Shown piece by piece: positions 31,255-44,711 of a stretch of 64,000 bases of DNA; position 1 is the first letter of the stretch, and each line of letters opens with the position of its first letter. The notes beneath the pieces were generated by a model, which did no database searches, had not been told where the DNA came from, and was given only the letters and a program-made list of their open reading frames with translations. The stretch is taken from the NCBI RefSeq assembly GCF_907164915.1, contig NW_025919261.1:1-64000 (forward strand), written 5' to 3'. The DNA comes from Impatiens glandulifera. Its lineage: Eukaryota > Streptophyta > Magnoliopsida > Ericales > Balsaminaceae. Made by a program: the position numbers and the translations under genes.

Positions 31255-33111
31255 GCGGCACTGTCCTTATTATTTTTCTAATAAAAAAAAACTTGGTATC
31301 AGTTTGGTTCCAATTACTTATGAACTTAACATCTTTTAATGTGAAGCAAATAAATGAGTGTTTCCTGAAATGTCTATTTGTGTATTGATTATACTTGAAA
31401 CAAGTCTTATCTATCTGAAGATAAGAAGACAAAGAGACATGAAAGTTAATGGGGTGTGTACTGTTAATGTGAGCTTTCTCACTTCGTTTGAAACATAAAG
31501 AAAGTTTTAGATTTGAATGAATTAATTTTTCATACATCATACACACTTGTTTCCTACATGGATGAAAATAGTAAAATAATATTTTGAGAAACGGATTAGA
31601 GTCTACTTCAAATTTATATCTCATATATTTTGTACTTAATTTTAATTTTAGTATTGAGAAATAATATTTGTATCTGATAAAATATTATATTTGTTGTTTT
31701 GATATTATAAATTATCTAGTTTATTATTAAAAACATTTATTTTTACTCTTTTCAGATTATTAATAAATTTGATAGAAAAAAAATTAGTAATATATATGCA
31801 TTTGGTGATGGTAATTTATTTTTATAGCACACTTTTATCAAATAATTTATTTCTATAATCTGGGTATTTTAAGCTGGTATTCAATCTTTTAGCTACAATA
31901 TTTATTTCTGGAGCTATATTTTAGCTACCGAACTAATAACGATAGGGGTGAGTGACGGTTCTATTTCACGTGGCTATTGACATTCAATGACGATAATAAC
32001 TTTTTTTTAAAATAGTGGGAAATACTGCGGATATATAATAGAAAGTTGGGCAAGGGGCATAAGAGCATATGAAGCGCATGACTTGTGTCCGCATCGGACA
32101 GCGTGTAAAAGGACCGGTCATTGTGTTTGTTAATTTTTTGCGTTGTGTGTAAAAACAAAAGGAGGGCAGCGCCCTTTATGCCGGACATGTCCAACTCTGA
32201 CTTTATTAATTATTATATAATATAATATACAAGGCCCCCTATTTTTTCCATTATTAAGGGCCCCAAATAAAAATAACATTTTAATTATTCAGAGAAAAGG
32301 GCGGAAACATTGCAGTGTTTTACTCAAGTATAACATGTGCCCTCTTTCAGCTGAGGTGGAAGAATGATTTGACAAAATAAATGGGCAGAGGTCTTGTGTG
32401 CTGGACATGCTCTAAGTCAGGGCCTGCATTGGTAAGCGTAACAAACCAAACCAGCCCATTTAATAAAATGAAAAAAAAAAGACATTTCTAGTATTTTTTA
32501 AACATAGATAGATCTTGCTTATCATTATCTGGTCATTAGTTCTAACCTCACTAAAACTTATTAGTATGATATTTTCAAAAATAATATTTACTATTATAAT
32601 ATTTTTCAATAAATGAAATCTTTAGGCATTATATTTTAAGATGTGTAAAACTAATTTTATTTCACTATAAAGTGTTTGTTTTTTTAAATAGACTTAATAA
32701 AATCTAATATGTTGTCAAGTTTATCTAAAATACAAAAAAATATTATTATTATTATTATCTAACCTGAATTGTATAATCAATTTATAAACAAAAATTGTTG
32801 ATACAAATGCGTTTGAGTTTTGTTGTTTAACATAATATATTTTTTAGATATCAAAGATATAATACCGATATTATACTAAAATTAAAGTATATCGTAATCA
32901 AGGTAATGTAAATGTGTAAAATTTTCTATATCAAAACTTTTGTTTATGTATAAAATATGGATAAAAAAATTAAAGTATACCGTATCGACCATCCATTAAC
33001 AATACCGGCATGATATTGGCTTCTAACGTTTCTTACCACAACATGAATGACCAACCTAAATCAATATAAATAATTGGTTCAGTAGTGTAGATCCAAACTT
33101 TTAACACACGA
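31255..33111. other. Long unannotated spacer
   Basis: About 1.9 kb of AT-rich DNA. An open stretch on the minus strand (31624-31244) has no recognisable features. Between 32030 and 32420 the words GAGCATATGAAG and AGAGCATGTCCAGCA (inverse) resemble ends of a Harbinger-type miniature element, but no paired target repeat was found. An (ATT)n run lies near 32740. No gene is supported. Confidence 0.45.
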
Positions 33112-33116
33112 ATTTA

Positions 33117-33482
33117 TTGAGTTATGAAGCCTACACTTATAATAAACTCTACATTGTTAATTAGAGTTTATTAGGTTTTTTTTTGTTTTGGGCTTGGGCC
33201 TGACCAAAGTTATTTAGGTTTATTACCTGAATGTTTACCCTATAAATATGTGATTATTAAGGGTTTACATTGTTAAGACAAAATTCTAGAGAGATAAAGT
33301 GTGAGGCAAAAAAAAAACTATGTATTCCTTCTTTTTCTTCATAGTAAATTTGGTAGTGACTGAAGTAGATATAGCTCAATTTGAGTGAACCACTATAAAT
33401 CTGTGTCTTCTTGTGTTCTTCTTTCTTGTATTTTTACAGATTGTTTCAAGCTGGTCGGATTTGGGAGATACAAATCCTAACA
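33117..33482 (+). repeat. 5' LTR of copia element 3
   Basis: 366 bp. It contains a CCTATAAATATG TATA region near 33239. It ends CCTAACA and is followed after two bases by the primer binding site. Confidence 0.9.
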
Positions 33483-33484
33483 AT

Positions 33485-33496
33485 TGGTATCAGAGC
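33485..33496 (+). promoter_or_regulatory. Primer binding site (initiator tRNA-Met)
   Basis: A perfect TGGTATCAGAGC lies two bases after the 5' LTR. Confidence 0.92.
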
Positions 33497-33525
33497 AGCT
33501 AGGCTAGATTTGAGCATTGGAAACA

Positions 33526-36500
33526 ATGACAAGTGAGAACAGTATAGGACATGTGATTGGAAGATTCTATGGAACAGATTATGCCTTCTAGAGAATGCAA
33601 ATTGAAGATTATCTCTATGGAAATAAGCTTCATGTTCCTTTCATTGAGAAACTAGAGAAAATGGATGAAGCTGAATGGAAACTCTTTGATGGACAGGTTT
33701 TGAGAGTTGTTCGATTGACGCTAGCCAAGACGGTTGCTCACAATGTAGCAAAGGAGAAGACCACCATGGGTCTGATGAAAACTCTTTCTGATATGTATTA
33801 GAAACCATCTACTAATAATAAGGTACACTTAATGAAAATACTCTTTTACTTAAGAATGGTTGATGGTACTTCTGTCACTACTAATTTGAATGAATTTAAT
33901 ACAATTGTGAATCAATTGCTATCTGTTGAGATTGATTTTGGGGATGAAGTTAGTGCCTTGATTTTGTTAGCATCTCTACCAAATAGTTGGGAACTTATGA
34001 GGGCAGCAATTAATAATTCAGTTGGAAATGCTAAACTGAAATTTGTTGATGTTAGAGATCGTATTTTTGCTGAAGAGGTTCGTAAAATTGATTCAGGTGA
34101 AACATTCAAAGGTTCTGCTCTAAATGTGGAAAACAATGGTAGAGATAATGATAGAAATTTTAACCGAGGTAAGAGCAGATCTATGTCAAGGAGCAGGAGG
34201 AGTCAGTCCAAGTCTGTGAGGAAATTTGAGTGCTGGAATTGTGGTAAACAAGGTCATTTAAAGAGGAACTGCAAAGCACCGAAGAAAAACGGTGATGATA
34301 AAAATGATGCAGCCAACGTTGTTACATAATTTGTCACTGATGCGTTACTTTTGTCTGTTGATAGCCCGATAGATCCATGAGTTTTGGACTCAGGAGCGTC
34401 TTTCCACACCACTAATCACAAAGAATTAATGGAGAATTATGTGGTTGGAAACTGTGGGAAAGTTTATCTCGCAGATGGTGAGCCACTGGATATTGTTGGT
34501 ATTGGTGACATCAAATTGAAGATGACAAATGGTTATGTTTGGAAGATTAATAAGGTGACACATTCCAGGTTTAATACGCAATCTGATTTCTATTACACAA
34601 CTTGATGAAGAAGGTCACAATTTCAGTTGTGGAAATGGTGCGTGGAAGGTGACTAAAGAAGCAATTGTTGTTGCTTGAGGTCACAAAACTGGAACGTTAT
34701 ACATGACTTCAACTTGCAGAGAAACATTTGCTGCTGTAGTTGATGACTCAAAGAACAATGAGCTGTGGCATTGCAGGTTGGGCCATATGAGCGAAAAAGG
34801 GATGAAAATTCTTTTGAAAAATTGACAAATTCCAGAACTGAAGTCTGTTGAACATCAGTTATGTGAAAACTGCATTCTTGGAAAATAGAAACGGGTGAGT
34901 TTCTTAAAGATTGGGAAGGTGCTCAAGAAAGAAAGGCTAGAGTTAGTACACACTGATGTGTGGGGACTTGCACATGTTTCTTCAATTGGTGGATCATAAT
35001 ACTACGTGACGTTTATAGATGATTCGACAAGAAATGTATGAGTATATTTTATGAAGCACAAGTCTGAAGTTTTTGCTATTTTCAAGAAATGAAAGGTTTT
35101 GGTTGAAAATGAAACAAATTAGAAAGTTAAGTGCTTGAGATCCGACAACGGAGGTGAATATATTAATTCAGATTTCAAAGAGTATTGTGGTGTGAATGGG
35201 ATCAGTATGGTGAAAATTGTTCCCCGAACGACTCAAGAGAATGGAGTAGCGTAACGAATGAATAGAACATTGAACGAGCGTGCTAGAAGCATGAGATTGC
35301 ATGCAAGATTGCCTAAAACCTTCTAGGCAGAAGCTATAAATACTACTGCCTGCTTGATAAAAAGGGGACCCTCTGTACCTCTTGAATTCTGAATTTCGGA
35401 AGAAGCCTGGAGCAATAAAAAGGTAAACCTTTCTTATTTGAAAGTGTTTGGTTGTTTATCATATGTTCATATTAACAAATGTGATAGGAGCAAGCTTGAT
35501 CCAAAATCTAATAAATATTTTTTCATTGGTTATGGTGATATCAAGTTTGGTTATCGTTTCTGGGATAATCAAAATCAGAAGATAATTCGTAGCAGAAATG
35601 TTATCTTCAATGAACAGGTTCTCTACAAAGATTGTGTTGGGAAAACATCAGATAGTGATTCCAAGTTGGAAGAGATTGGTACAGTCGATTTGAGAGAATT
35701 TTCAGCTGAATATATGTACTTACTGTCACAGAAGAACAATGTGTTCTTGAAGATGAAATTGTTGAGAACGTGGCCCCAGAGGTAATCAGTAAATACCGGT
35801 TATACAGTTGAGAATATCGTCAAGGAATCGAAAACCAGTTAGAGGTGGTCTCCATCTCTAAACTATATCTTGTTGACAAATAGAGGTGAACCTGAATGTT
35901 ATGAGGAAACAATACAATCTGATGAATCGATTAAGTGGGAGTCTGCTATAAAAGATGAGATGGACTCTTTGATGTTGAATTAGACTTAGGAGCTCACTAA
36001 GCTACCAAAGGGAAAGAAAGCACTTCACAACAAATGGATCTTCAGGATTAAAGAAGAACATGATAAAACTATGAGGTACAAGGCAAGATTGGTTGTGAAA
36101 GGATTTCAACAGAAAGAAGGTATTGACTACAATGAGATCTTTTCTCCTGTAGTTAAATTGATGACAATCAGAACTATTTTGAGTTTGGTTGTGAAAGAAG
36201 ACCTTCATCTTCAACAAATGGATGTCAAAACTGCTTTCCTTCATGGTGATTTAGATGAAGAGATTAAATGCTACAACTAGAAGGATTTGAAATTAAAGGA
36301 AAAAATGAGCTTGTGTGTAAGCTTCAGAAGAGTCTGTATGGTTTGAAACAGGCTCCAAGGCAATGGTACAAGAAGTTCGATAGCTTCATAAAAAGTAACA
36401 ATTTTCTAAGGTGTGAAGCTGATCATTGCTGCTATATCAAGAGGTTTGATAAATCGTTTATTATTCGGCTCCTCTACGTTTATGACATGTTGATTGTCGG

Positions 36501-37433
36501 AGCAAGTTTGTATGAGATTAACAAGCTCAAGAAAGAGTTGTCTGAAAAGTTTGCAATGAAGAATTTGGGTGCTGCTAAATAAATCTTTGGGATGAGAATT
36601 TTCAGGAATGAAGAAGTTCTCAAGCTTTCACAAGAAGAATATGTGAAGAAAGTTCTTAGTAGGTTTAACTTGTATGATGCAAAACCAGTTACTACCCCCT
36701 TAGTTAGTCACTTCAGACTATCTAAAGATTAGTCTCCTTCAACAGAGGAGGAGAAAAATTACATGGCCATTGTTCCGTATGCCTCTGCCATTGGTTGTAT
36801 TATGTATGCGATGGTTTGCACAAGACCAGACATTGCACATGTAGTGGGAGTTGTAATTAGCAGATAATGAGCAACCCGGGTAGACAACATTGGGAAGCAG
36901 TAAAGTAGATACTACGATACTTAAGAGGAAGTACGGGTCTCGCTTTGTATTTTCGAAATTCTAATATGGGTTTGGAAGGATATGTTGATGCTGAAAATGG
37001 TGGTGATGTTGATAGTTGGAAGAGCACAACAAGGTACATTTATACTCTGGGAGGTACTGCAATCAGTTGAGTTTCAAAATTGCAGAAGATTGTTGCTCTT
37101 TCTAGTTGTGAGGCAGAGTATGTTGTTGTGACAGAGGCTGCTAAGGAGATGATGTGGTTATAACCCTTTTTGCTAGAATTGGGTCAAGACTACGAGGAAA
37201 GTGTGTTGCGATGCGACAGTCAGAGTGTCATTCATTTGACAAAGAATCCTATTTATCATGACAGGACGAAGCATATACAGGTTCGTTATCATTTTATTCG
37301 GCCAGCTTTAGAAGATGGAGTATTAGCTCTTGAGAAGATTCTCAGGAGTGAGAATTCAGCTGATATGTTGACGAAAGCTGTGACAAATGAGAAACTGAAG
37401 TTGTGTGCAATTTCAGTTGGTCTTCTTCGTTAA
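33526..37433 (+). pseudogene. Copia gag-pol polyprotein, interrupted (element 3)
   Basis: Gag starts at ATG 33526 with a UBN2-type capsid region, then an SR-rich linker and a zinc knuckle CWNCGKQGHLKRNC (34232-34272). Protease has LDSGASFHTT intact near 34385. Pre-integrase has LWHCRLGHMS and CENC (34760-34880). Integrase has HTDVWG, IDDSTR and an ENGVA segment (34960-35250). Reverse transcriptase has KARLVVKGF, QMDVKTAFLHGD and LKQAPRQW; its catalytic box reads YVYD instead of YVDD near 36475, so one catalytic Asp is lost. RNase H follows (CDSQSVIHL at about 37215), and the frame ends at 37433. In-frame stops are at residue 22, near 33800, 34378, 34676, 34824 and many later points, besides frameshifts. 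Confidence 0.9.
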
Positions 37434-37495
37434 GACACCAGATGGAAAGCCGCTACCGATCGAGAGATGATGAAGTTAGTCTCCAAGTGGGAGAT

Positions 37496-37847
37496 TGTTG
37501 AGTTATGAAGTCTACACTTATAATAAACTCTACATTGTTAATTAGAGTTTATTGAGTTTCTTTTTGGTTTTGGGCTTGGGCCTGACCAAAGTTATTTAGA
37601 TTTATTACCTGAATGTTTACCCTATAAATATGTGATTATTAAGGGTTTACATTTTTTAGACAAAATTCTAGAGAGATAAAGTGTGAGGCAAAAAACAACT
37701 CTGTATTCCTTCTTCTTTTTCATAGTAATCTGGTGGTGGCTAAAGTGAATGTTGCTCAATTTGAGTGAACCATTATAAATTTGTGTCTTCTTGTGTTCTT
37801 ATTTTTGTATTTTTACTGGTCGGATTTGGGAGATACAAATACTAACA
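37496..37847 (+). repeat. 3' LTR of copia element 3
   Basis: 352 bp, TGTTGAG...CTAACA. It differs from the 5' LTR by a modest number of substitutions and a short deletion near its 3' end. Confidence 0.9.
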
Positions 37848-37852
37848 ATTTA

Positions 37853-38678
37853 TAGTTTTTAAAATTTTTAGCCAATAAAAGAATTTATCAAACTTTTATA
37901 ACTGCACAATGCAAGGGATCAAGATTAAATAATTAATCCGCAAATTAAATGACAGTTTATAAATAAAAGATGCTACTCATAAATAATTGAGACAAATAAG
38001 TTTAGTTTGTATAGCTTTTGATATTAATTTTGTGTTTTTTCCTTTTACTTTTTTTTGGAAAGGATATGATTAGAAAATTAAAAGATTTTTGGCCAGACAA
38101 AGTTGTCGAGGACCGCCGTGGGTAGCAACATATGGTGGTCGGCGCCGGATGGGAACTACACAAAAGAGTCAACCAGGTGCTTCACTCGGACGGTAAACTT
38201 AATTGTACCAGACAGCAAGACCACAGACGCTAAAGGAACACAAAATTCCTAATATTAGAACAACCGTTATCCTTTAATGGCTCTTCTTCCCCGATGTGCT
38301 CACGAAGAACAACGGTGAAGGAGAAACTGCTTGAATCACTGATTCCTCTACAAGCAATCATTTTGAGTTTCGGAACTAATTTATTTCTCCATCGTTTTTG
38401 CATTTTGATTGATTGAGTATGATCCTAGGATATATTACCGAGATGATCTAGAATCATTCTATAATTAATTTAGGAACTATTCGTGAAGTAAAATTGTTAC
38501 TGTAATTAGTGTATCCAGATTTTATAAACATTGTGCAGGTTTTATTAAAAATTCCTTGGGTTGAACATATATAGTTGTATTCTTGCTCTCATTCCAATCT
38601 GAAGCTTCTGTGAAGATTTTAGGTTCAAGTTGATTATAAAAATTGTGCAGGTTTTGTTAAATAAAATTTATTATGTGT
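37853..38678. other. Host spacer, possibly the 5' region of a gene
   Basis: The part 38100-38430 is richer in GC than its surroundings. It holds a 42-codon ATG frame (about 38298-38426) that begins MCSRRTTVKEKLLESLIPLQ. It could be a first exon or a leader frame. The copia element 4 insertion separates it from 45214 onward. I do not recognise a protein, and no splice donor could be fixed. Confidence 0.3.
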
Positions 38679-38683
38679 TAAAC

Positions 38684-39176
38684 TGTTGAAATTAATTAAA
38701 ATAATTTCATAATAAATTTAAATCATAAACTATAATACCTAGATCTTCATTCTTGTTCCTGAGATATGAAAGACAAAAGCGGAATATATATACCTGGATC
38801 CTTAGACATGATTAGATGATATGGTCTTCCAAAATGACAGAAATCCTTTAGTCTTATTTCTTCGATGATGGGGATTCAGAGAGAGAGAGCGTGTGATAAA
38901 AATAAGTTCGTTCTTATTTTTTATCAACCAACCTCCCTTTTATAATTTCTTCTCCTTTTGGGGACCATAACTGTCATAACTGCCTCATTACGCTAATTTC
39001 TAATTTGGACCCTCATCAAATTAGAAATACCGCAAGATATCCATAATTTAACATTCATAACAATAACGTCCTTAAGTCAAATCTCAAACATCCTTAGATC
39101 ACATAATATTGACTTATTATAATCAATGACCATATATATTCATTTAAATATATAAATGTCCATTTAAATTCTAACA
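38684..39176 (-). repeat. 3' LTR of copia element 4
   Basis: 493 bp; low-coordinate LTR, preceded on the minus strand by the polypurine tract. Confidence 0.92.
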
Positions 39177-39453
39177 ATCTCCCACTGGACATATATATTC
39201 AAAAAATGAATAATATATCCTTATTGTGCACAGTATTGTCATCGATTTCGAGAACATTAACAATCTCGTCCATTAATCATATTAACAAGGATCAAGGCGG
39301 TCTTCGTTGTATCAATCACAACTAAACCTTCAATGGTCACAAATATCAATATGACTAAATGACATAGATTAATCATGAATTTGTGGAAAGTGATCTATTC
39401 ATGTCAATTTTCAACTGGTCCTACCTTAACTTAGAAACTGATCAGAAACTGAA

Positions 39454-42400
39454 TTACATAAATATCCATAAAACAAATTGAAAGACAACTGAATTTACAA
39501 GCTCCCACTTAACATAGAGATCATCCATCTCTAAAACACCCATGTTAGTAGTGTGTTCATGAAAGACATTAGACGGCAGACCTTTTGTCAAGGGATCAAC
39601 TATCATGGAGTTTGTACTCAAGTGTTCTATAGAAATTTGACCACTTTGTACCCTTTCCTTCACAACTAGGAACTTTATATCGATATGTTTTTACTTAGTC
39701 GAGCTCCTATTGTTATTCGAATATAACACAGCTCAATTATTATCACAAAATAACCTAAGGGGTCTTTCAATCCCTTTCAAAATATGCAGCTCAGTGACAA
39801 AATTCATTAGCCATATTGCTTGATTTGTTGCCTCATAACATGCTACAAACTTTGCTGCCATGGTGGAGGAAGCTGTAAGTCCTTGTTTGGAACTCTTCCA
39901 AGAGATCGTTCCACCAGCCAACAAGAATACATAGACCGAAGTGGATCTTAAACTATCTTGGCATCCCGCAAAATCAGTGTCAGAATACCCAATGATCTCA
40001 AGATTATCCGTCCTCCGATATGTGAGCATGTAACTTCTAATTCTCTTTAGATATCTCATAACCCTTTTAGCTGCCTCCCAATGATCCAAACCTGGGTTGC
40101 TCAAATATCTTTCTAATACGCCAACATGTACGCAATATCTGGACGCGTACAAATTTGAGCATACATTAGACTTCCAACTGTCGAAGCATATGGAATCTTT
40201 TGCATTTCTTGAATTTCCAAATTTCCTTTAGGGCATTGTTGAAGACTAAATTTGTCTCCCTTAGCGACCGGGGTATTTCCTAATTTACAATCTTGCATGC
40301 CATATCTTTTAAGTACTTTATCGATATAGCTCATATGTGACAATCCAAGAATTCCCCGAGAACGATCTTGATGTATTTGGATCCCTGATACAAATGAGGC
40401 CTCACCAAGAACTTTCATCTCGAAATTTCTCGACAGAAAAGTCTTAGTTTGGTGCAATAAGCCTATATCATTTGAGGCAAGCAAAATGTCATCAACATAT
40501 AAAATTAGATATATTTGTTTACTCCCACTGAATTTGTGATACACACAATCATCAATTAAATTCCCTCCAAAACTATATGAGAGAATTACCTCATGAAATT
40601 TATAGTACCACTAACGAGACGCTTGTTTCAGCCCATAGATGGATTTCTTTATTTTGCAAACCATATTCCTTGAATCTTCTAGCACAAAGTTTCTGGTTGC
40701 ACCATATAAATTGTTTCATCAATTTCTCCATTGAGAAATGTTGTCTTTACATCCATATGATGTAGCTCCATGTCAAAATGTGCAACGAGTGCCATGATTG
40801 TTCTAAAAGAGTCTTTAGTTGAAATCGGAGAAAAAGTCTCTTTATAATCAATCCCATATTTTTGAGTAAAACCTTTAGCCACAAGACGTGCTTTATACTT
40901 TTTCACATTACCTTTAGAATCCCGTTTGGTTTTAAAAATTCATTTACAACCAACTGGCTTCACCCCTTTTGGTAATAGGACAAGTTCCTAAACTTCATTG
41001 TATTGCATAGATTTATACTCTTCATTCATTGCATCAATCCACTTTGCTGAATTATAACTATCTATAGCATGATGAAATTTTATTGGATCATCTTCCATAA
41101 TGCCAAGATTATCCTCATGTTCTTGAAGAAATACATATTCATTCGACATAGTACTTCTCATTACTCTTGTGGATCGCCGTAATGGCACTTGTTCCTCAAT
41201 AATACTTTCTTCTTGAGGTCGTTGAGTTTGTACCTCTGGGAGATCAACATCGTCTTGATTTTATGGAATTATTCCAATATTATCAATGATATCACTGTCC
41301 ATACAAATCGGAATAAGAGTCAACTCCTTGTTAACCAAATTAGAAGTTGACTCTTCCTCAAACACAAAATCCTTTATTTGATTATTCACCCCAAACTCAA
41401 CATCCTCAAAGAATACAGTTGTTCCTGTCTCGAAAATTGACTTTAAGTTGGGATCATAAAATTTATAGCCCCTTGATTGTTCAGAATAGCCAATAAAGTA
41501 ACTACTAACTGTTTTGGGGTCCAATTTATCCATATAAGGCTTATAAGGCTTTGCCTCTACTAGACATCCACAAACATGAAAATGTTTTAGACTGGGTTTT
41601 TTCCCTGACCAAAGCTCATAAGGGGTTTTAGTCATTGCTTTTGTTGGCACTCTATTCAAAATGTAAGTTGTAGTCTTTAGTGCTTCATCCTAAAGTGACT
41701 TTGGTAAGGATGAATGGCTAACCATACTCCTCACCATATCCTGTTAAGTACAGTTTCATCTTTCTGCTACACCATTCATGCTTGGAGAGCCCGACCTGGT
41801 GTACTTAGGAACGATACAACACTCCTCTAGGTATTTAGCGAAAGGCCCTAGATGTTATTCACCTGAACCTTCATACCGACCGTAGTATTCACCACCATGA
41901 TCGGATTTAACTTTCTTTATCTTTCTGTTGAGTTAATTTTCAACTTCAACCTTAAATGACTTGAACACATCCAATGTTTGAGAATTTTCTTGAATAAGAA
42001 AAATATATGCATATCTAGAGAAATTGTCTATGAATGATACGAAATATCACTGATCATTCCAAGACGGAGTCGAAAACGACCCACAAACATCTGTAAGTAT
42101 CAACTCAAGTACTTCTGTAGCTCTATATGCATTCAATTTTCTATCTTTGGTTTGTTTTCCTTTAATACATTCAATACAAACATTTAAAGTCCGTAAAATC
42201 AATGGAATTTAGAATCTCATCTGACACAAGACGTTCGACTCTATTTCTAGAGATGTGACCTAAGCGTTTGTGCCATAATGTACTTGAATTATTATTATTT
42301 ATCTTTCGTTTAGTACCTCTTAATTCCACATTTAGGGTTTCATTATATAAAGCAATTGTATCAAGTAAATAAAGATTGTCACAATGCATTAATGAACCGG

Positions 42401-43623
42401 TTCCAACATCCGAAGTACCAATAGATAACTTAAATTGACCATTTCCAAACAAACTAGAATAACCATGTTTGTCCAAATAACGAATAGAAACCAAATTTCG
42501 TTTAAACGAAGGTACAATAAAAGTATCCTTTAAGTCCAAATAGAAATCAGAACTAAGCAACAATCTAAAGTGTCCAATTGCTTCAACTTCTACCGATTTT
42601 CTATCGCCCACAAAGATACGTCTTTCAGCATCACTTGACTTTCGGTAGCTCAGGCAACCCTGTATTGAAATACTGATGTTAGTAATAGTACTGGAGTCTA
42701 ACCACCAAGTATTTCCAGGTATTGATGCTAAATTAACTTAAGAACAAACTAGATTAAGAAATGTACCTTTCTTTTCGCGCCATGCACGATATTTAGTACA
42801 ATCCTTTTTTAGATGTCCAGCCTTATTGCAAAAGAAACAGTCATTGTTAACCCTTTTCTTTGCATTTGGACCCTGAACAGCATCAACATTCTTCCTTTTC
42901 TTTCCCTTATCCCTAGAGGTGCTTGCTAGATGGGCACATTCTGTCATTTTTGCTTTAATCTCTCTTCTTCTTGAACACAATGAGAAATTATTTATTCAAG
43001 TTCTAAGTTTCTTTCTGACAGTTAAAACTGACCTTAAAGTGGTTGAATTAAACCGGAAGAGAAATCAGAATGAAATGCACAAGTAAATCCTCATGCAAAT
43101 CAAGCTTTAGTGCCTTAAGTTTTGATACAAGATTAGACATCTCTATGATGTACTCCCTTATATTACCATTGCCGTTATACTTCATTGAAATCAAGCTTTT
43201 AAGAATAGTTCTTGTTTCATCCTTATCGCTTTTAACAAAGCGCTTTTTAATTTCTACAAGGTAATCTTTAGCATTGGTGGTGTCTTCAGACATAGCACCC
43301 CTGAACATCTCCGGAATTGCACGCTTTATGATCATAAGAATCATGCGGTTAGAACGTTTCCATTTCTCAAATTTAGCCTTCTCTTTATAAGAGCTAATAA
43401 ACGTAGGAGTAGTGGGTTGCTCTGTCTGTATCGCAAGGTCCATGTCCATGCAACCGAAAACTATCTGAATGTTCTCCTTCCAATCCTTAAAGTTGTCATT
43501 TATCATGCTAATCTTTGGACAATAAAATTTAACTGCTAGTGATATTTTGTTGCAATAATCAAACACTAACAATAATGCATGACAAATAACAAACCTTTCT
43601 TTGGAATGATTTGATATTCTCAT
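39454..43623 (-). pseudogene. Copia gag-pol polyprotein, interrupted (element 4)
   Basis: Reading down from 43623: a UBN2-type gag with NFKDWKENI and a conserved SMKYNG segment (start codon uncertain, perhaps the Met at about 43506); zinc knuckle CFFCNKAGHLKKDC (42850-42790); protease with WWLDSS in place of DSG (about 42700); FVGDRKSVEVEAIG; pre-integrase LWHKRLGHIS; integrase with TDVCG, IDNFSR and NGVAERN (42130-41750); and reverse transcriptase with KARLVAKGF, MDVKTTFLNGE and an intact YVDD at about 40500. RNase H has YSDTDFAGCQ, LTASSTMAAK and CDNN. The end is near 39454 after a DPLTKGLPS segment. Frameshifts and stops lie at about 42720, 41660-41740, 41200, 40930, 40550, 40130 and 39730. 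Confidence 0.9.
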
Positions 43624-43639
43624 GTAAAAATCTTTATAA

Positions 43640-44697
43640 TTGTTACGTGCTTATTATCATAGGTAATTGTGAACTTCGGTCAACTAGTAACCTTCTTTTG
43701 GGCCGATTATTTAGTCACATTAAAATTCACCATTACAAACATTCAAAATTCGAACTTAAACAAACTAAATTAGAGAAGTCACTTTGATGACTTCATAACT
43801 TAACTTATTTAATTTAAATAAAAACAATCCGCTGAATTATTTAATAATATTAAAATCTAAAATAAAATTAAAAGAGTTCGACTCTTTCTTATATTAATTT
43901 AATTTAAGTAAATAAATAATATTATTTCTTAAAAAATTGTAAATTGAATAATATTTTTTTATCCGAATATTATTTCTTAAAAAATCCTTAAATAAAAAAA
44001 ATTATTTTCCAATAAAATAATTATATAATATTATTTCATAATAATCCTCGAATTTTTTTTAATAAAAGATAATGAAATAAAATTATTTCCTTAAAAATAA
44101 AAATAGGAATTAAAATAATATTATTTCCCAAAAAAATATATTTTACCGAATTTTATTTTAATAAAAGATAATGAAATAAAATTATTTCCAAAATAGGAAT
44201 TCAACTAATATTATTTCCCAAAAAATTTTTTACCAATTTTTTTTTAATTAAAGATAATTATTTCCTTTAAAATATGAATCAAAATAATATTATTTCCCAA
44301 CAAAAATATATTACCAAATTTTATTTTAATAAAAGATAATGTAATAAAGAATTGAAATAATATTATTTACCAAAAAATATTTTTTTACCGAATTTTCATT
44401 TAATAAAAGATAATGAAATAAAATTATTTCCTTTAAAATAGGAATGAAAATAATATTATTCCCCAAAAAAAAAATATTCATCATGCATTTCAACTTACGG
44501 TTTTCAAGTCGTTAAACTGTTACCTTTCAACTTATGATTGCAGAACTTCAATTTAGGGTTTACTAATTATGTTTCTCTATACAACAAACTTCAAAATTAT
44601 GAAACCCATGATTTATTTTCCCCTAAATTCATGACAAGAACAAGTCTCCCTAAATTCATGTATAAGAATAAATCTTTCTAATTCAAGAACAAGTTGG
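43640..44697. repeat. Long AT-rich leader of element 4 with tandem repeats of about 90 bp
   Basis: Between primer site and gag, a unit containing AATAATATTATTTCCCAAAAA, TTTTACCGAATTTTA and AATAAAAGATAATGAAATAAA recurs five to six times from about 43915 to 44470. This is the untranslated leader of the retrotransposon RNA. No frame is present. Confidence 0.82.
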
Positions 44698-44711
44698 ACT
44701 CTAATACTAAT

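Larger units (their letters stand above)
33117..37847 (+). mobile_element. Ty1/copia retrotransposon with both LTRs (element 3)
   Basis: 5' LTR 33117-33482 and 3' LTR 37496-37847; target repeats ATTTA at 33112-33116 and 37848-37852. The methionyl-tRNA primer site TGGTATCAGAGC is intact at 33485-33496, and a polypurine tract AAGTGGGAGAT lies at 37485-37495. The 5' LTR begins TTGAG where the 3' LTR begins TGTTGAG, so the terminal TG has been lost. The gag-pol frame in between is full length but interrupted many times. Confidence 0.92.

Noticed and set aside
31244..31624. 126-codon minus-strand frame
   Set aside because: No motif, no introns, no upstream signals; probably chance in AT-rich DNA.
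32030..32420. Possible Harbinger-type miniature element with AGAGCATGTCC-like ends
   Set aside because: The two ends match poorly, and no TTA/TAA target repeat in the right place was seen.
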